Notes: generated by a model not told the origin, from the letters alone. 34,647 nt of DNA from Bradyrhizobium sp. (GCA_030681365.1 JAUXWH010000220.1:1-34647), one strand, 5' to 3'. Positions 16,774-25,003 are shown, numbered from the stretch's first letter. A program made the numbers and translations.

Positions 16774-17394
16774 GTGAGCCTTGCCGTGAGCCTTGCCGCC
16801 CCGCAATTCCTGTTCGATTTCGGCAGCCCCAATGCCTTCCTCAGCCACGAGGCGATCCCGGCGATCGAGGCGCGCATCGGCGTGAAGTTCGAATATGTGC
16901 CGGTGCTGCTCGGCGGCATCTTCAAGGCCACCAACAACAAATCGCCGGCCGAAACGCTGGCCGGTGTCAAGAACAAGCGCGAATTCAACGCGCTGGAGAC
17001 GGAACGATTCGTCAGGCGCTTTCAGGTCAAGCCCTATGTCTGGAATCCGTTCTTTCCGGTCAACACCCTCAATCTGATGCGCGCCGCCGTCGCCGCGCAG
17101 TTCGAGGGCGTGTTCGAGAAATACGTCGACGCCGCGTTCCATCACATGTGGGTCGAGCCGAAGAAGATGGACGACCCCGAAGTGGCGATGAAGGCTCTTG
17201 CCGAATCCGGCCTCGATTCCGCCAGACTGTTCGCGCGCGCGCAGGAGGCGGACGTCAAGGCGAAGCTGATCGAAAACACGCAAGGCGCGGTCGAGCGCGG
17301 CGCGTTCGGCTCGCCGACCTTCTTCGTCGGCAAGGAAATGTTCTTCGGCAAGGAGCAATTGCGCGAGGTCGAGGAGCTGGTCAGGGGCGGGTAG
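16774..17394 (+). CDS. 2-hydroxychromene-2-carboxylate isomerase family (DsbA fold)
   Basis: The 206-residue protein has the DsbA/kappa-GST fold. FDFGSPNAFLS at residues 14-24 carries the Ser (Ser18) that in HCCA isomerases activates glutathione in place of the DsbA CxxC. A helical insertion follows, with the VKPYVWNPFFPVNTL block. The C-terminal GAFGSPTFFVGKEMFFGKE contains the cis-Pro loop. NahD-type enzymes isomerise a naphthalene-degradation intermediate using GSH. With no aromatic-degradation genes nearby, the natural substrate here is open. The GTG at 16774 is nine or so bases after GGAGAGA; a 12-base tandem duplication creates a second GTG at 16786. A palindromic repeat separates it from panE. 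Confidence 0.88.
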   Translation: MSLAVSLAAPQFLFDFGSPNAFLSHEAIPAIEARIGVKFEYVPVLLGGIFKATNNKSPAETLAGVKNKREFNALETERFVRRFQVKPYVWNPFFPVNTLNLMRAAVAAQFEGVFEKYVDAAFHHMWVEPKKMDDPEVAMKALAESGLDSARLFARAQEADVKAKLIENTQGAVERGAFGSPTFFVGKEMFFGKEQLREVEELVRGG

Positions 17395-17410
17395 CCGACG
17401 CCACCCCATG

Positions 17411-17494
17411 CCGTCATTCCGGGATGGTCCGAAGGACCAGACCCGGAATCTCGAGATTCCGGGTTCGATGCTTCGCATCGCCCCGGAATGACGG
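17411..17494. repeat. Intergenic palindromic repeat, copy B
   Basis: The outer ends are inverted (CCGTCATTCCGGG... and ...CCCCGGAATGACGG). Each half contains a smaller stem (ATGGTCC/GGACCA and GATGC/GCATC). The centre is a 22-base perfect palindrome at 17442-17463 around TCGA. It lies between the isomerase gene and panE and ends 29 bases before the panE start. Confidence 0.85.
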
Positions 17495-17523
17495 ACCCCA
17501 ACAACAATAAAAGGAATTCTCCC

Positions 17524-18444
17524 ATGCGCATTCTCGTGGTTGGCGCCGGCGCCATCGGCGGATATTTCGGCGGCAGGATGCTGGAAGCCGGCCGTGACGT
17601 GACCTTCCTGGTGCGTCCGCGGCGCGCCGCGGAGCTCGCCAATGCCGGCCTCGTGATCAAGAGCCCGAACGGCGACGTGACCTTGAAAAACCCGCCGACG
17701 GTGCTGGCCGACAAGCTGGTCGAGAAATTCGACGTGGTGCTGTTGAGCTGCAAGGCATTCGACCTCGACGACGCTATCACATCGTTCGCGCCGGCGGTCG
17801 GACCGCAGACCTCGATCATCCCGCTGCTCAACGGTATGCTGCACCTGGACGTGCTCGACAAGAAATTCGGGTCCGAGCGCGTGCTCGGCGGCCTCTGCGC
17901 GATCGCCGCCACCCTCAACGAAGCGCGCGAGGTGGTGCAGCTGGCGCCGATGCAGTCGCTGAATTTCGGCGAACGCGACGGCAGGCTGTCTGAACGCGTC
18001 CGCGCCATCGCCGAGGCGATGGCAGGCGGCAAGCTCGGCGCGGTGGCCAGCGAGAACATCGTGCAGGAAATGTGGGAAAAATGGGTGTTCCTGGCCTCGC
18101 TCGCGGCCTCGACCTGCCTGATGCGCACCTCGGTCGGCAATATCCTGGCGGTGCAGGGCGGCAAGGATTTCATCCTCGGCATGCTCGATGAATGCAGTGA
18201 GGTGGCCACCGCCGAGGGCCACGCGCCGAGCGGCCCGTTCTTCCAGCGCACCAAGGGCCTGCTGACCACGGAGGGTTCGCAAATGACCGCGTCGATGTTC
18301 CGCGACATCAAGGCGGGCGCCGCGGTCGAAGCCGACCATGTGATCGGCGACCTGATCGCGCGCGGCGACGCCGCCAAGGTGCCGGTACCGCGGCTGCGCA
18401 TCGCCTACACCCATCTCAAGGCGTATGAAAAACAGCGGGGGTGA
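17524..18444 (+). CDS. panE: 2-dehydropantoate 2-reductase (ketopantoate reductase)
   Basis: The 306-residue protein begins MRILVVGAGAIGGYFGGRM, with a GxGxxG NADPH-binding loop at residues 7-12. Arg residues at RPRRAAEL after strand 2 would bind the NADPH phosphate. Lys77 in LLSCKAFDLD and Lys186 in WEKWVFLASL correspond to the two conserved Lys residues of E. coli PanE. ApbA-type reductases make pantoate for coenzyme A synthesis, but the family has many paralogs acting on other 2-oxo acids. The frame is open to an earlier ATG at 17488, but that lies inside the palindromic repeat. AAGGA at 17511-17515 fixes the start at 17524. It converges on the cytochrome c gene. Confidence 0.85.
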   Translation: MRILVVGAGAIGGYFGGRMLEAGRDVTFLVRPRRAAELANAGLVIKSPNGDVTLKNPPTVLADKLVEKFDVVLLSCKAFDLDDAITSFAPAVGPQTSIIPLLNGMLHLDVLDKKFGSERVLGGLCAIAATLNEAREVVQLAPMQSLNFGERDGRLSERVRAIAEAMAGGKLGAVASENIVQEMWEKWVFLASLAASTCLMRTSVGNILAVQGGKDFILGMLDECSEVATAEGHAPSGPFFQRTKGLLTTEGSQMTASMFRDIKAGAAVEADHVIGDLIARGDAAKVPVPRLRIAYTHLKAYEKQRG

Positions 18445-18449
18445 GCATT

Positions 18450-18474
18450 CTTCCCCCTCCAGGGGAGGGTGAAA
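18450..18474. terminator. Bidirectional hairpin between panE and cytochrome c genes
   Basis: TTCCCCCTCC, a 3-base loop and GGAGGGTGAA form a near-perfect inverted repeat with one internal mismatch. It sits directly after the panE stop, against the stop of the convergent cytochrome gene. Position and symmetry suit a shared terminator, though there is no T-run. Confidence 0.45.
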
Positions 18475-19062
18475 TCAAAGATGCGCGAGATAATGCGCCA
18501 GCGCCTCGATTTCTTCCTCGCTGAGGGAGAACGCGACGCTTGCCATCGCCGCCATGCCGCCGCCGGACCGCGCGCCGGACTTGTAGTCGTGCAGCGCCTT
18601 CACGAGATAGTCCTGGCGCTGGCCGGCAAGGCGGGGAATCGCCTTGGTCCCGGCATAGTTGTCGGTATGGCACGAGGTGCAGCGCCGGCCCGCGGCGGCC
18701 TGCGCGCCCTTGGCCGATAGATCCGGATTGTCGTCCGGCCTGGCCCTCGGCGGCGTCAGCGAGGCGAAATAGGCGCCGAGGTTTCGGATATCCTCATTGT
18801 TCAGTTGCTCGACGATCGGCAGCATCTGCTCGTTCTTGCGGGTGCCGGCGCGAAAGAACACCAGCTGCCACTGGACGAACTGGTCGGGCTGGCCGGCGAG
18901 CGACGGCATCTTTTCGATCTGCGAGATGCCGGCTTCGCCGTGGCAGGCGATGCATATTTCGGCCTTCTGCTTGCCGGCGGCGACATCGGCGGCGTGGGCA
19001 GCGGCACCCGTGGCGGCAAGGACGAGGCAGTAAAGCGCATGCAGTGCGAACCGGCGAGGCAT
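18475..19062 (-). CDS. Dihaem cytochrome c (c4/c553 type), exported
   Basis: The 195-residue protein starts with a signal peptide (MPRRFALHALYCLVLAATGA...HA, cleaved near residue 24). Two class I cytochrome domains follow, with haem sites CIACH at 37-41 and CTSCH at 128-132. Likely Met ligands lie in NEQMLP and GGGMAAMA. Duplication of the domain and the overall length fit cytochrome c4-like electron carriers in the periplasm. The ATG at 19060-19062 follows a GGAA ribosome site; a TTG two codons earlier is less likely. A sorbosone-dehydrogenase-like gene lies upstream on the same strand, about 240 bases away across a palindromic repeat. The cytochrome may accept electrons from that enzyme, which is an inference from position. 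Confidence 0.9.
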   Translation of the reverse strand: MPRRFALHALYCLVLAATGAAAHAADVAAGKQKAEICIACHGEAGISQIEKMPSLAGQPDQFVQWQLVFFRAGTRKNEQMLPIVEQLNNEDIRNLGAYFASLTPPRARPDDNPDLSAKGAQAAAGRRCTSCHTDNYAGTKAIPRLAGQRQDYLVKALHDYKSGARSGGGMAAMASVAFSLSEEEIEALAHYLAHL

Positions 19063-19091
19063 GATCAATATTTCCGTTCCAACTCAAGCTT

Positions 19092-19235
19092 GTCATTCCG
19101 GGATGCGCAGATGGTCGGCAACGGCCGACCTGCAGCGCAGGCCTCAGATGTGAAATTGCACATCGGGAATCCATACGCATTATCGTGGTTATGGATTCCG
19201 GGCTCGCTCCGCTTCGCTACGTGCCCCGGAATGAC
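19092..19235. repeat. Intergenic palindromic repeat, copy C
   Basis: Outer inverted ends are GTCATTCCGGG and CCCCGGAATGAC. Inside are an 18-base near-palindrome at 19147-19164, one base different from the palindrome in copy A, and a 32-base block at 19167-19198. That block is the reverse complement of 30440-30471 in copy E with one mismatch. It separates the sorbosone-dehydrogenase and cytochrome c genes. Confidence 0.85.
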
Positions 19236-19304
19236 GGGTTTGTCAGCAACGCGAAACTGCGGCCACCCGTTCCCGAGTGACCGCAGCCTTGCGTTATTCG
19301 GCCG

Positions 19305-20567
19305 TTACGGCTTGCTGTAGCTGATGCGATAGATCGCGCCGGCCCAGTCATCCGCAATGAGCAACGAGCCGTCCTTGGCCAGAACGACATCGGCCGGGCG
19401 GCCGAGATAGTTCTTGTCGCCCTCGAGCCAGCCGGAGGCGAAGATCTCTTCCTTGGCGTTCTTGCCATCGGCATCCACGATCACCCGCTTGATCCGCGCG
19501 CCCTGGTACTTGGCCCGGTTCCAGGAGCCGTGTTCGGCGATGAAGATGTTGTTCTTGTACTCGGCGGGGAACTGGTCGCCGGTGTAGAACTTCATGCCGA
19601 GCGGAGCCACATGCGCACCGAGGTTGAGCACCGGCGGCGTGAACTCCGAACATTTGTGGCCCATCGCGAATTTCGGATCCGGCATGTCGCCCTGGTGGCA
19701 ATAGGGATAGCCGAAATGCTCGCCGAGCTTCGAGATCATGTTGAGCTTGTCGCTCGGGACGTCGTCGCTGATCCAGTCGCGGGCGTTCTCGGTGAACCAG
19801 TATTTGCCGCTGCGCGGATCGACGTCGCCGCCGACGCTGTTTCGGACGCCGAGCGCCACCAGTTCGGCGTTGCCGGTCTTGGGATCGACACGGCGGATCT
19901 GCGACAGGCTGGTCGGCGGCAGCCCGATGTTGAAGGGCGGGCCGAACGGCAGATAGAACCAGCCCTCCTTGTCGACCGCGATGTATTTCCAGCCATGCGG
20001 GATATAGGGCGGCATGTCGTCATAGACCACCTTGCCGGCGCCGAGATTATCGAGATTGGCTTCGGCATTGTCGTACCGGATCAGCTTGTCGATATCGACG
20101 ACGTAGAGCGCGCCGTCGAGGAACGCGATGCCGGTCGGCATCTTCATTCCCTTGAGGACGGTTTTGACCTCCTTCTTGCCGCCATTGTCCTTGATCGCGT
20201 AGACGTTGCCGACGCCGAACGAACCGACGAACAGCGTGCCCTTGTCGCCCCAGGCCATCTGCCGCGCCGACAGCACGCCGGAGGCGTAGACTTCGATCTT
20301 GAAGCCCGCCGGGAGCTTGATCTTCTTCATCATCGCCGCGAGTTCGGCGTCCGATGCGCCGGTCGGCGGACCCGACGGCGGCGCCTGTCCCTTCTGGGCT
20401 TCGATCTCGTCGCCGAGGAACCAGTCGGGCGGCGGATTGGCCCAGAAATCCTTGGTGCCGGAATCGTATTTCTTCAGCGGCCTTTGCTGCGCGCCGGCCT
20501 GGCTTGCCCCGGCAACAAAGGCAATCGTCGCGAGCGCAAGAATGGATCGATTGAAAGCCGATTTCAT
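19305..20567 (-). CDS. Sorbosone-dehydrogenase-like beta-propeller (PQQ-type), exported
   Basis: The 420-residue protein has a signal peptide (MKSAFNRSILALATIAFVAG...AQ). After a linker, a six-bladed propeller of the glucose/sorbosone dehydrogenase family begins near IKLPAGFKIEVYASGV. Repeating blade motifs include ARQMAWGDKGTLFVGS, PTGIAFLDGALYVVD, NSVGGDVDPRSGKYWFTEN, NNIFIAEHGSWNR and GRPADVVLAKDGSLLIADD. The propeller resembles soluble PQQ-dependent aldose dehydrogenases and L-sorbosone dehydrogenase, so a periplasmic PQQ-linked sugar or aldehyde oxidation is likely but not proven. AGGGAG lies eight bases before the ATG at 20565-20567, which fixes the start against an open frame upstream. 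The dihaem cytochrome c downstream is a plausible electron acceptor. Confidence 0.88.
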   Translation of the reverse strand: MKSAFNRSILALATIAFVAGASQAGAQQRPLKKYDSGTKDFWANPPPDWFLGDEIEAQKGQAPPSGPPTGASDAELAAMMKKIKLPAGFKIEVYASGVLSARQMAWGDKGTLFVGSFGVGNVYAIKDNGGKKEVKTVLKGMKMPTGIAFLDGALYVVDIDKLIRYDNAEANLDNLGAGKVVYDDMPPYIPHGWKYIAVDKEGWFYLPFGPPFNIGLPPTSLSQIRRVDPKTGNAELVALGVRNSVGGDVDPRSGKYWFTENARDWISDDVPSDKLNMISKLGEHFGYPYCHQGDMPDPKFAMGHKCSEFTPPVLNLGAHVAPLGMKFYTGDQFPAEYKNNIFIAEHGSWNRAKYQGARIKRVIVDADGKNAKEEIFASGWLEGDKNYLGRPADVVLAKDGSLLIADDWAGAIYRISYSKP

Positions 20568-20904
20568 CGCGTCACTCCCTATGCAGCCGCTGCGGCTGCG
20601 CATGTTATTTTATTTGTCTTGAACGTTTCGAGAGACGAACATTGGTCTGGTGAGGTGGATCAGACGCAGGAATGCTAGCACATCTTCCGCGGGTGAGAAG
20701 TGCGCGCTGCGCGGCTCCGCCGGACGAACACAATTTGAACGAAAAATCCCGTCAGGTAAGGTCGCTTGGAGAGGCTTGCGCCGGGCGCGCTGCATTGCGG
20801 CAATGTCCCACTGCAGCGCGGCCGCCTTGATGCCCGGCGTTCAGTGGGCAGAGATCTTCTCGGCGAACCCCGGAGCGTCAGGGATAAACGGCGTCACACC
20901 ACCA
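20568..20904. other. 337-base gene-free stretch
   Basis: No convincing gene is seen. A GC palindrome at 20583-20599 (GCAGCC, 5 bases, GGCTGC) lies in the leader of the sorbosone-dehydrogenase gene. A TAAAAT on the minus strand (20607-20612) is a plausible -10 for that gene, without a good -35. The part from 20640 to 20904 has neither motifs nor a credible coding frame; it may be remnant sequence downstream of the frameshifted gene. Confidence 0.5.
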
Positions 20905-21515
20905 TCAGTACGGCGGTTCGTCATAGACAGGCACGCCGTCGATCAGCAGACGCTTGATCGCGGCCTGGCCGGAGGGTGCGACGGCCGCGACGACTTCCAG
21001 CCGCGCCCTTGCCATCAGCTCGATTTTCTTGCCCTCGCCCTGCGGCACGAAATAGCTTTCGAGGCCATAGCGCACGCCGACGGCGCGGGTTCCGAGCTTG
21101 CAGTCCCGCGTCCCGGCTTCGTTCAGCCGGCAGGTCGAGCTGGCCGTCACGACACCCGCGATGACAATGTCGTTCCCGGTGACCGCGGGGCGCTCGGCCG
21201 AAATCGCGACCGCCTTCGACTTGTTGCCGGCGTCGGGGCGCAAGGTCACGAAGACCTGCTGTCCGCGCCTGAAGGAATCCGTTGCATCCTGCGGCAGGTC
21301 CACCGTGCCGATCCGATAGGCGAGCACGACATAATCGCCGCGAAACAGATCGCGCGGATCGCCGGCGCGATCTCGAGCCGCACTTCCTGACCGCTTCGCA
21401 GGATCGCCGCGCGCGGCAGGATCATGGCCAGGATCAGGCCACCGAGCGCCAGCGCGGCAAGGAGATAGCGCAGCAGCAACGGCACGCGACCGATGAGGTT
21501 GTCCAGCGTAAGCAT
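20905..21515 (-). pseudogene. GDYXXLXY-family protein, interrupted by a frameshift
   Basis: The N-terminal part, read from the ATG at 21513-21515, is MLTLDNLIGRVPLLLRY, a transmembrane helix, then LPRAAILRSGQEVRLEIAP. The rest of the family sequence (DPRDLFRGDYVVLAYRIG, with the naming GDYxxLxY motif) continues in another frame, down to the stop at 20905. The switch lies near 21357-21365, where the expected Pro-Val/x-Asp-Pro-Arg junction is short by one base. Read straight through, the frame gives only an 89-residue product. The downstream frame is otherwise intact and well conserved, so the lesion is recent or a sequencing error. Its start overlaps the stop of the DUF2157 gene (TGATG), the usual operon partner of this family. 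Function is unknown; the family forms membrane-anchored proteins. Confidence 0.85.
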
Positions 21516-22822
21516 CAGGCTGCACTCCCTGACGCTGTGTCGACACGGGTTCTGGACCAGTTGGCCAGCTTGTGGGCGCCCCCCGCCAGACCCAGCAGTG
21601 CGACGCCGGCGGCGAGGAAGAACAGCGACTGGCTCAGCAGCGAGCCGATGGTTTGCCAGAGCAGGATCAGGATCGACACACCGAACACCGCATAGCCGAC
21701 CACGATGAACGTCCTGAGGCCGAGCAGGAGGCCGCCGGCAATCAACGCCACGGCGCTGACGAAGACGGCGATGGAGACCAGCGCGCGAAGCAGAACATCG
21801 GTTTCAGCCAGGCCGAGGAACATCAGCGGAATCGCCAGGCCGACGGCACAGGCTGCGATGATGACGAGCCTGCCGCTGTCGCGTTCCGGCGTCAGTATCG
21901 CAAGCGCCGCCAGCGCGGCCATCGCCGCGCCATAGGCCGGATAGACGGCCGAGGTAGCGACATGCCGGCCGAACAGCGACATGTCGAGCGCCGAGCTGAT
22001 TTCAACGCACAGCATGAGTCCGAAAATCACGGCGCCCCACGGCAGCAGCGCCTTGACGATGGCGGGCCAGCCCCGCTCCAGCGCCAATAACCCGATCGCG
22101 ATATAGGCTGCCGAGATCGCGAGGCCTCCATCAAACAGGTCGAAGAAAACCTTGGCGCCGCCCTGCGGCATCAACAGCGCCCACAGCCAGGCGCTCAGCG
22201 CCAGAATGGCCGCATGCGCGAGCAGGCGGTTGTCGCGGCCCAGCGCCAGCAGCAAGCCCGGCACGAACAGCAGCAGAAACGACCAATGGACCTCGCGAAA
22301 AAGCGCGGCCTCAACCCTTCCGAATGACCACGACGTCATCGCCACGAAGGCAATGACCAGCGGGCCGCTCTTGCCCGTCAACGCCGCCGCGATCAATCCA
22401 CCGATCGCGACCAGCATGGCGCCAGCCGGCCAATCGCTCGGCAGATGATACATCTGGCCGACGAGGGCGATGCCGGCGCCAAAGCACAGCGTGGCGAAGG
22501 TGATCGCCGCATCGGCGGCGACCGGGTGGCCGCGCCGCTCCAGGTACAGGGCGGGAGGAAAACAGCCCGCGATGATCGCGAGGATGCCGGCAAGCCGCAC
22601 CAGGCGCGGAATCTCCTGCCAGTTCGCCGCCACGAAAGCGCTGACGCTGGCCGCCAGCATCAGCGCCCCGAGCATCGCGAAGATGCCGGGAAGCCGCGAC
22701 TTCGCCTCCTCGCCGAACCGTGCCTTGCGAATGGATTGCGCGGCGTCGCCCGAAATCACCCCCGCGGCGACCCATTCGACCAGATCCGCCTCGAGCCGTT
22801 GCCGATAGCCGCGTTCGAACAC
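21515..22822 (-). CDS. DUF2157 polytopic membrane protein
   Basis: This 435-residue protein has a short soluble N-terminus (FERGYRQRLEADLVEWVAAGVIS, then IRKARF) typical of DUF2157. About twelve hydrophobic segments follow, beginning LPGIFAMLGALMLAASVSAFVAANW. The AANWQEIPR block after the first helix is a DUF2157 hallmark. The start is a GTG at 22820-22822 preceded by AAGGAT. The next gene on this strand is the GDYXXLXY protein, overlapping in TGATG, so the two are translationally coupled. DUF2157 and GDYXXLXY proteins commonly pair, often with DUF4401. Here no separate DUF4401 gene is present, and the length suggests the C-terminal half may cover that part. No biochemical role is known. Confidence 0.87.
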   Translation of the reverse strand: MFERGYRQRLEADLVEWVAAGVISGDAAQSIRKARFGEEAKSRLPGIFAMLGALMLAASVSAFVAANWQEIPRLVRLAGILAIIAGCFPPALYLERRGHPVAADAAITFATLCFGAGIALVGQMYHLPSDWPAGAMLVAIGGLIAAALTGKSGPLVIAFVAMTSWSFGRVEAALFREVHWSFLLLFVPGLLLALGRDNRLLAHAAILALSAWLWALLMPQGGAKVFFDLFDGGLAISAAYIAIGLLALERGWPAIVKALLPWGAVIFGLMLCVEISSALDMSLFGRHVATSAVYPAYGAAMAALAALAILTPERDSGRLVIIAACAVGLAIPLMFLGLAETDVLLRALVSIAVFVSAVALIAGGLLLGLRTFIVVGYAVFGVSILILLWQTIGSLLSQSLFFLAAGVALLGLAGGAHKLANWSRTRVDTASGSAA

Positions 22823-22942
22823 TCGTTATCCTTGTTTGCCGCGCAGGCGCCTTGCAGCGGTTGGTACTGTAGATGGCATAGCGGTAAGACGCGGCAAAGG
22901 CCGCCGCGGTTCAGCGCTTGGCTCAAAACAGCAAGCCGCGCA

Positions 22943-22976
22943 AACGACAAAGCCGCCCATGGGGCGGCTTGTCGTT
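22943..22976 (-). terminator. Strong terminator of tRNA-Gly
   Basis: A long stem (AACGACAA and GCCGCCC paired with GGGCGGC and TTGTCGTT, one bulged base, short loop) lies 27 bases beyond the 3' end of the tRNA on the minus strand, with TTTG following. It also separates the tRNA from the DUF2157 gene. Confidence 0.75.
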
Positions 22977-23003
22977 AGATCGCTTTGCCAATTCAGAAAG
23001 TTC

Positions 23004-23078
<75 letters not shown>

Positions 23079-23340
23079 ATCCGATGACTTGGCGGCGCAC
23101 GCGCCGTCAACGGGCAGAGCTATGCCAAATGCCGCCCATGAATGCAACAGCCCAAACAAGGCCGGGAAAGTCCGGGAATCGGGCCGCTCAGGGGGTATCC
23201 CTGGCATTTTGCGGCATTTCCGCCCGAAGGCCGCCGCGGCCGGTTCCAGCGATTGCAAATTGGCGATCCAGGGGCCAATTAGGGCTCAGACCGTGCTAGA
23301 ACAGCCGCCAATCCGAAAAAGACATCAGACGAGGATCCCC

Positions 23341-24264
23341 GTGACGATAATTGAGCAGGGCAGCGGACCGGCGCCCCAGGCGGCGCCCGATTTGATCAAG
23401 GAAACCACCACCCAGACGTTCGTGAAGGACGTCATTGAGGAATCGAAGCGCCAGCCGGTGCTGATCGACTTCTGGGCGCCGTGGTGCGGCCCCAGCCGGC
23501 AGCTGACGCCGATCATCGAGAAGGCGGTCCGTGCCGCCAAGGGCAAGGTCAAGCTGGTCAAGATGAACATCGACGAGCATCCGGCGATCCCGGGCCAGAT
23601 GGGCATCCAGTCGATCCCGGCCGTGATCGCCTTCGTCAACGGCCAGCCCGCCGACGGCTTCATGGGCGCGGTGCCGGAAAGCCAGGTCACCGCCTTCATC
23701 GACAAGCTGACCGCAGGCATGCCGGGCGCCGGCGAGCCCAATATCGCGGAGATCCTGAAAGAGGCCGATGCCGTGATGGCCGAGGGCGACACCGCGACCG
23801 CCGCGCAGATCTATGCCGAGGTGCTGGCAGCCGACGCCACCAGCATCCCGGCTTTGGCGGGTCTTGCGAAATGCTACGTCGCGACCGGCGCCATCGAGCA
23901 GGCCAAACAGACCATCGCCATGGTGCCGGAGTCCAAGCGCAACGACGCCGCGGTCAAGGCGGTGCAGGCCTCGATCGACCTGGCCGAGCAGGCCAAAGCG
24001 GTCGGCCCGGTCACCGAACTCGAACAGAAAGTCGCCGCAAACCCGCTCGATCATCAGGCGCGGTTCGACCTGGCGACGGCGCTCAACGCCTCGGGCAAGC
24101 GCGCCGAGGCCACCGAACAGCTGCTCGCGATCGTCAAGAAGGATCGCAAGTGGAACGAGGACGGCGCGCGCAAGCAGCTGGTGCAGTTGTTCGAGGCGTG
24201 GGGCCCGGCCGACGAAGCCACCATCGAAGGTCGCAAGCGGCTGTCGACGATTTTGTTCTCGTAG
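23341..24264 (+). CDS. CnoX/YbbN-like thioredoxin-TPR protein with CGPS site
   Basis: The 307-residue protein combines a thioredoxin domain (residues about 20-125) with C-terminal TPR-like helices (about 135-300). That is the architecture of CnoX/YbbN, a chaperedoxin that protects GroEL substrates. The active site reads WAPWCGPSRQL: Cys49 is kept but the resolving Cys is Ser52 (agc, 23494-23496). The cis-Pro is in SIPAVIAFVNG. One Cys would allow mixed disulphides but not normal disulphide reduction. The start is the GTG at 23341, with GAGG eight bases upstream. The open frame further upstream overlaps nothing conserved. It is followed after 21 bases by the LON-domain gene and is probably cotranscribed. 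Annotation as plain thioredoxin would be misleading. Confidence 0.88.
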   Translation: MTIIEQGSGPAPQAAPDLIKETTTQTFVKDVIEESKRQPVLIDFWAPWCGPSRQLTPIIEKAVRAAKGKVKLVKMNIDEHPAIPGQMGIQSIPAVIAFVNGQPADGFMGAVPESQVTAFIDKLTAGMPGAGEPNIAEILKEADAVMAEGDTATAAQIYAEVLAADATSIPALAGLAKCYVATGAIEQAKQTIAMVPESKRNDAAVKAVQASIDLAEQAKAVGPVTELEQKVAANPLDHQARFDLATALNASGKRAEATEQLLAIVKKDRKWNEDGARKQLVQLFEAWGPADEATIEGRKRLSTILFS

Positions 24265-24285
24265 CGCCGAGCACCGGGACCGCCC

Positions 24286-24960
24286 ATGCCGATCAATGCC
24301 GAATATCGCGGGCCCGGCGACCTTCCCGAGGTGATCCCGGTGTTTCCGCTGCCGGGCGCGCTGTTGCTGCCGCGCGGCCAGATGCCGCTCAATATCTTCG
24401 AGCCGCGTTACCTTTCGATGGTGGACGACGCGCTGCGCGACGGCCACCGGCTGATCGGGATGATTCAGCCGGATATTTCCCACTCCCGGGACGAGGCGAA
24501 GCCGGCGCTGTTTCGGGTCGGCTGCGTCGGACGCATCACCCAGCTCGCCGAGTCCGGCGACGGCCGCTACATCCTGGAGCTCACCGGCATCGCGCGCTTC
24601 AAGGTGATCGAGGAGCTGACCGTGCTGACCGCCTACCGGCAATGCAAGGTGGACTTTTTCCCCTACCTCGACGATTTCACCGCGCGCAAGGGTGAGGAAG
24701 CGGTCGACCGCGAGGCGCTGCTGGCGGTGCTGACCGACTTTCTGAAAGCCAACAATCTCAAGGTCGACTGGGAAGGCGTCGAGAGCGCGCCCAACGAGGC
24801 GCTGGTCAACGCGCTGGCGATGATGTCGCCGTACGGCCCGCCGGAAAAGCAGGCGATGCTGGAAGCCCCCGACCTCAAGACCCGCGCCGAAATCCTGGTC
24901 GCGGTGACCGAGATGGACCTCGCCAAGAAGCGCACCAGCGGCGACACCGGGCTGCAGTAA
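24286..24960 (+). CDS. LON peptidase substrate-binding-domain protein
   Basis: The 224-residue protein is a stand-alone LON N-terminal (substrate-binding) domain. It has the opening block IPVFPLPGALLLPRGQMPLNIFEPRYL, then MVDDALRDG, IGMIQP, GCVGRITQ and YILELTGIARFKV. A helical tail follows (LLAVLTDFLKANNLKVDW, EALVNALAMMSPYGPPEKQAMLE). There is no AAA+ or protease domain, so it is not Lon itself. Such proteins are widespread in alphaproteobacteria with undefined function, probably peptide or protein binding. The link to the upstream CnoX-like gene (21-base gap) hints at a protein-quality role. A short palindromic repeat directly follows the stop and may end transcription. Confidence 0.9.
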   Translation: MPINAEYRGPGDLPEVIPVFPLPGALLLPRGQMPLNIFEPRYLSMVDDALRDGHRLIGMIQPDISHSRDEAKPALFRVGCVGRITQLAESGDGRYILELTGIARFKVIEELTVLTAYRQCKVDFFPYLDDFTARKGEEAVDREALLAVLTDFLKANNLKVDWEGVESAPNEALVNALAMMSPYGPPEKQAMLEAPDLKTRAEILVAVTEMDLAKKRTSGDTGLQ

Positions 24961-24965
24961 GCAAC

Positions 24966-25003
24966 GTCATTCCGGGTTCGCGCTTCGCGCGCCCCGGAAT
25001 GAC
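24966..25003. repeat. Intergenic palindromic repeat, copy D (minimal form)
   Basis: This 38-base hairpin has outer arms GTCATTCCGGG and CCCCGGAATGAC and a small CGCG-rich centre. It begins six bases after the LON-domain stop and is well placed to act as a transcript end. Confidence 0.82.

Noticed and set aside
20610..20795. 61-codon minus-strand frame upstream of the sorbosone-dehydrogenase gene
   Set aside because: No ribosome site, no homology and composition unlike neighbouring genes; treated as non-coding.
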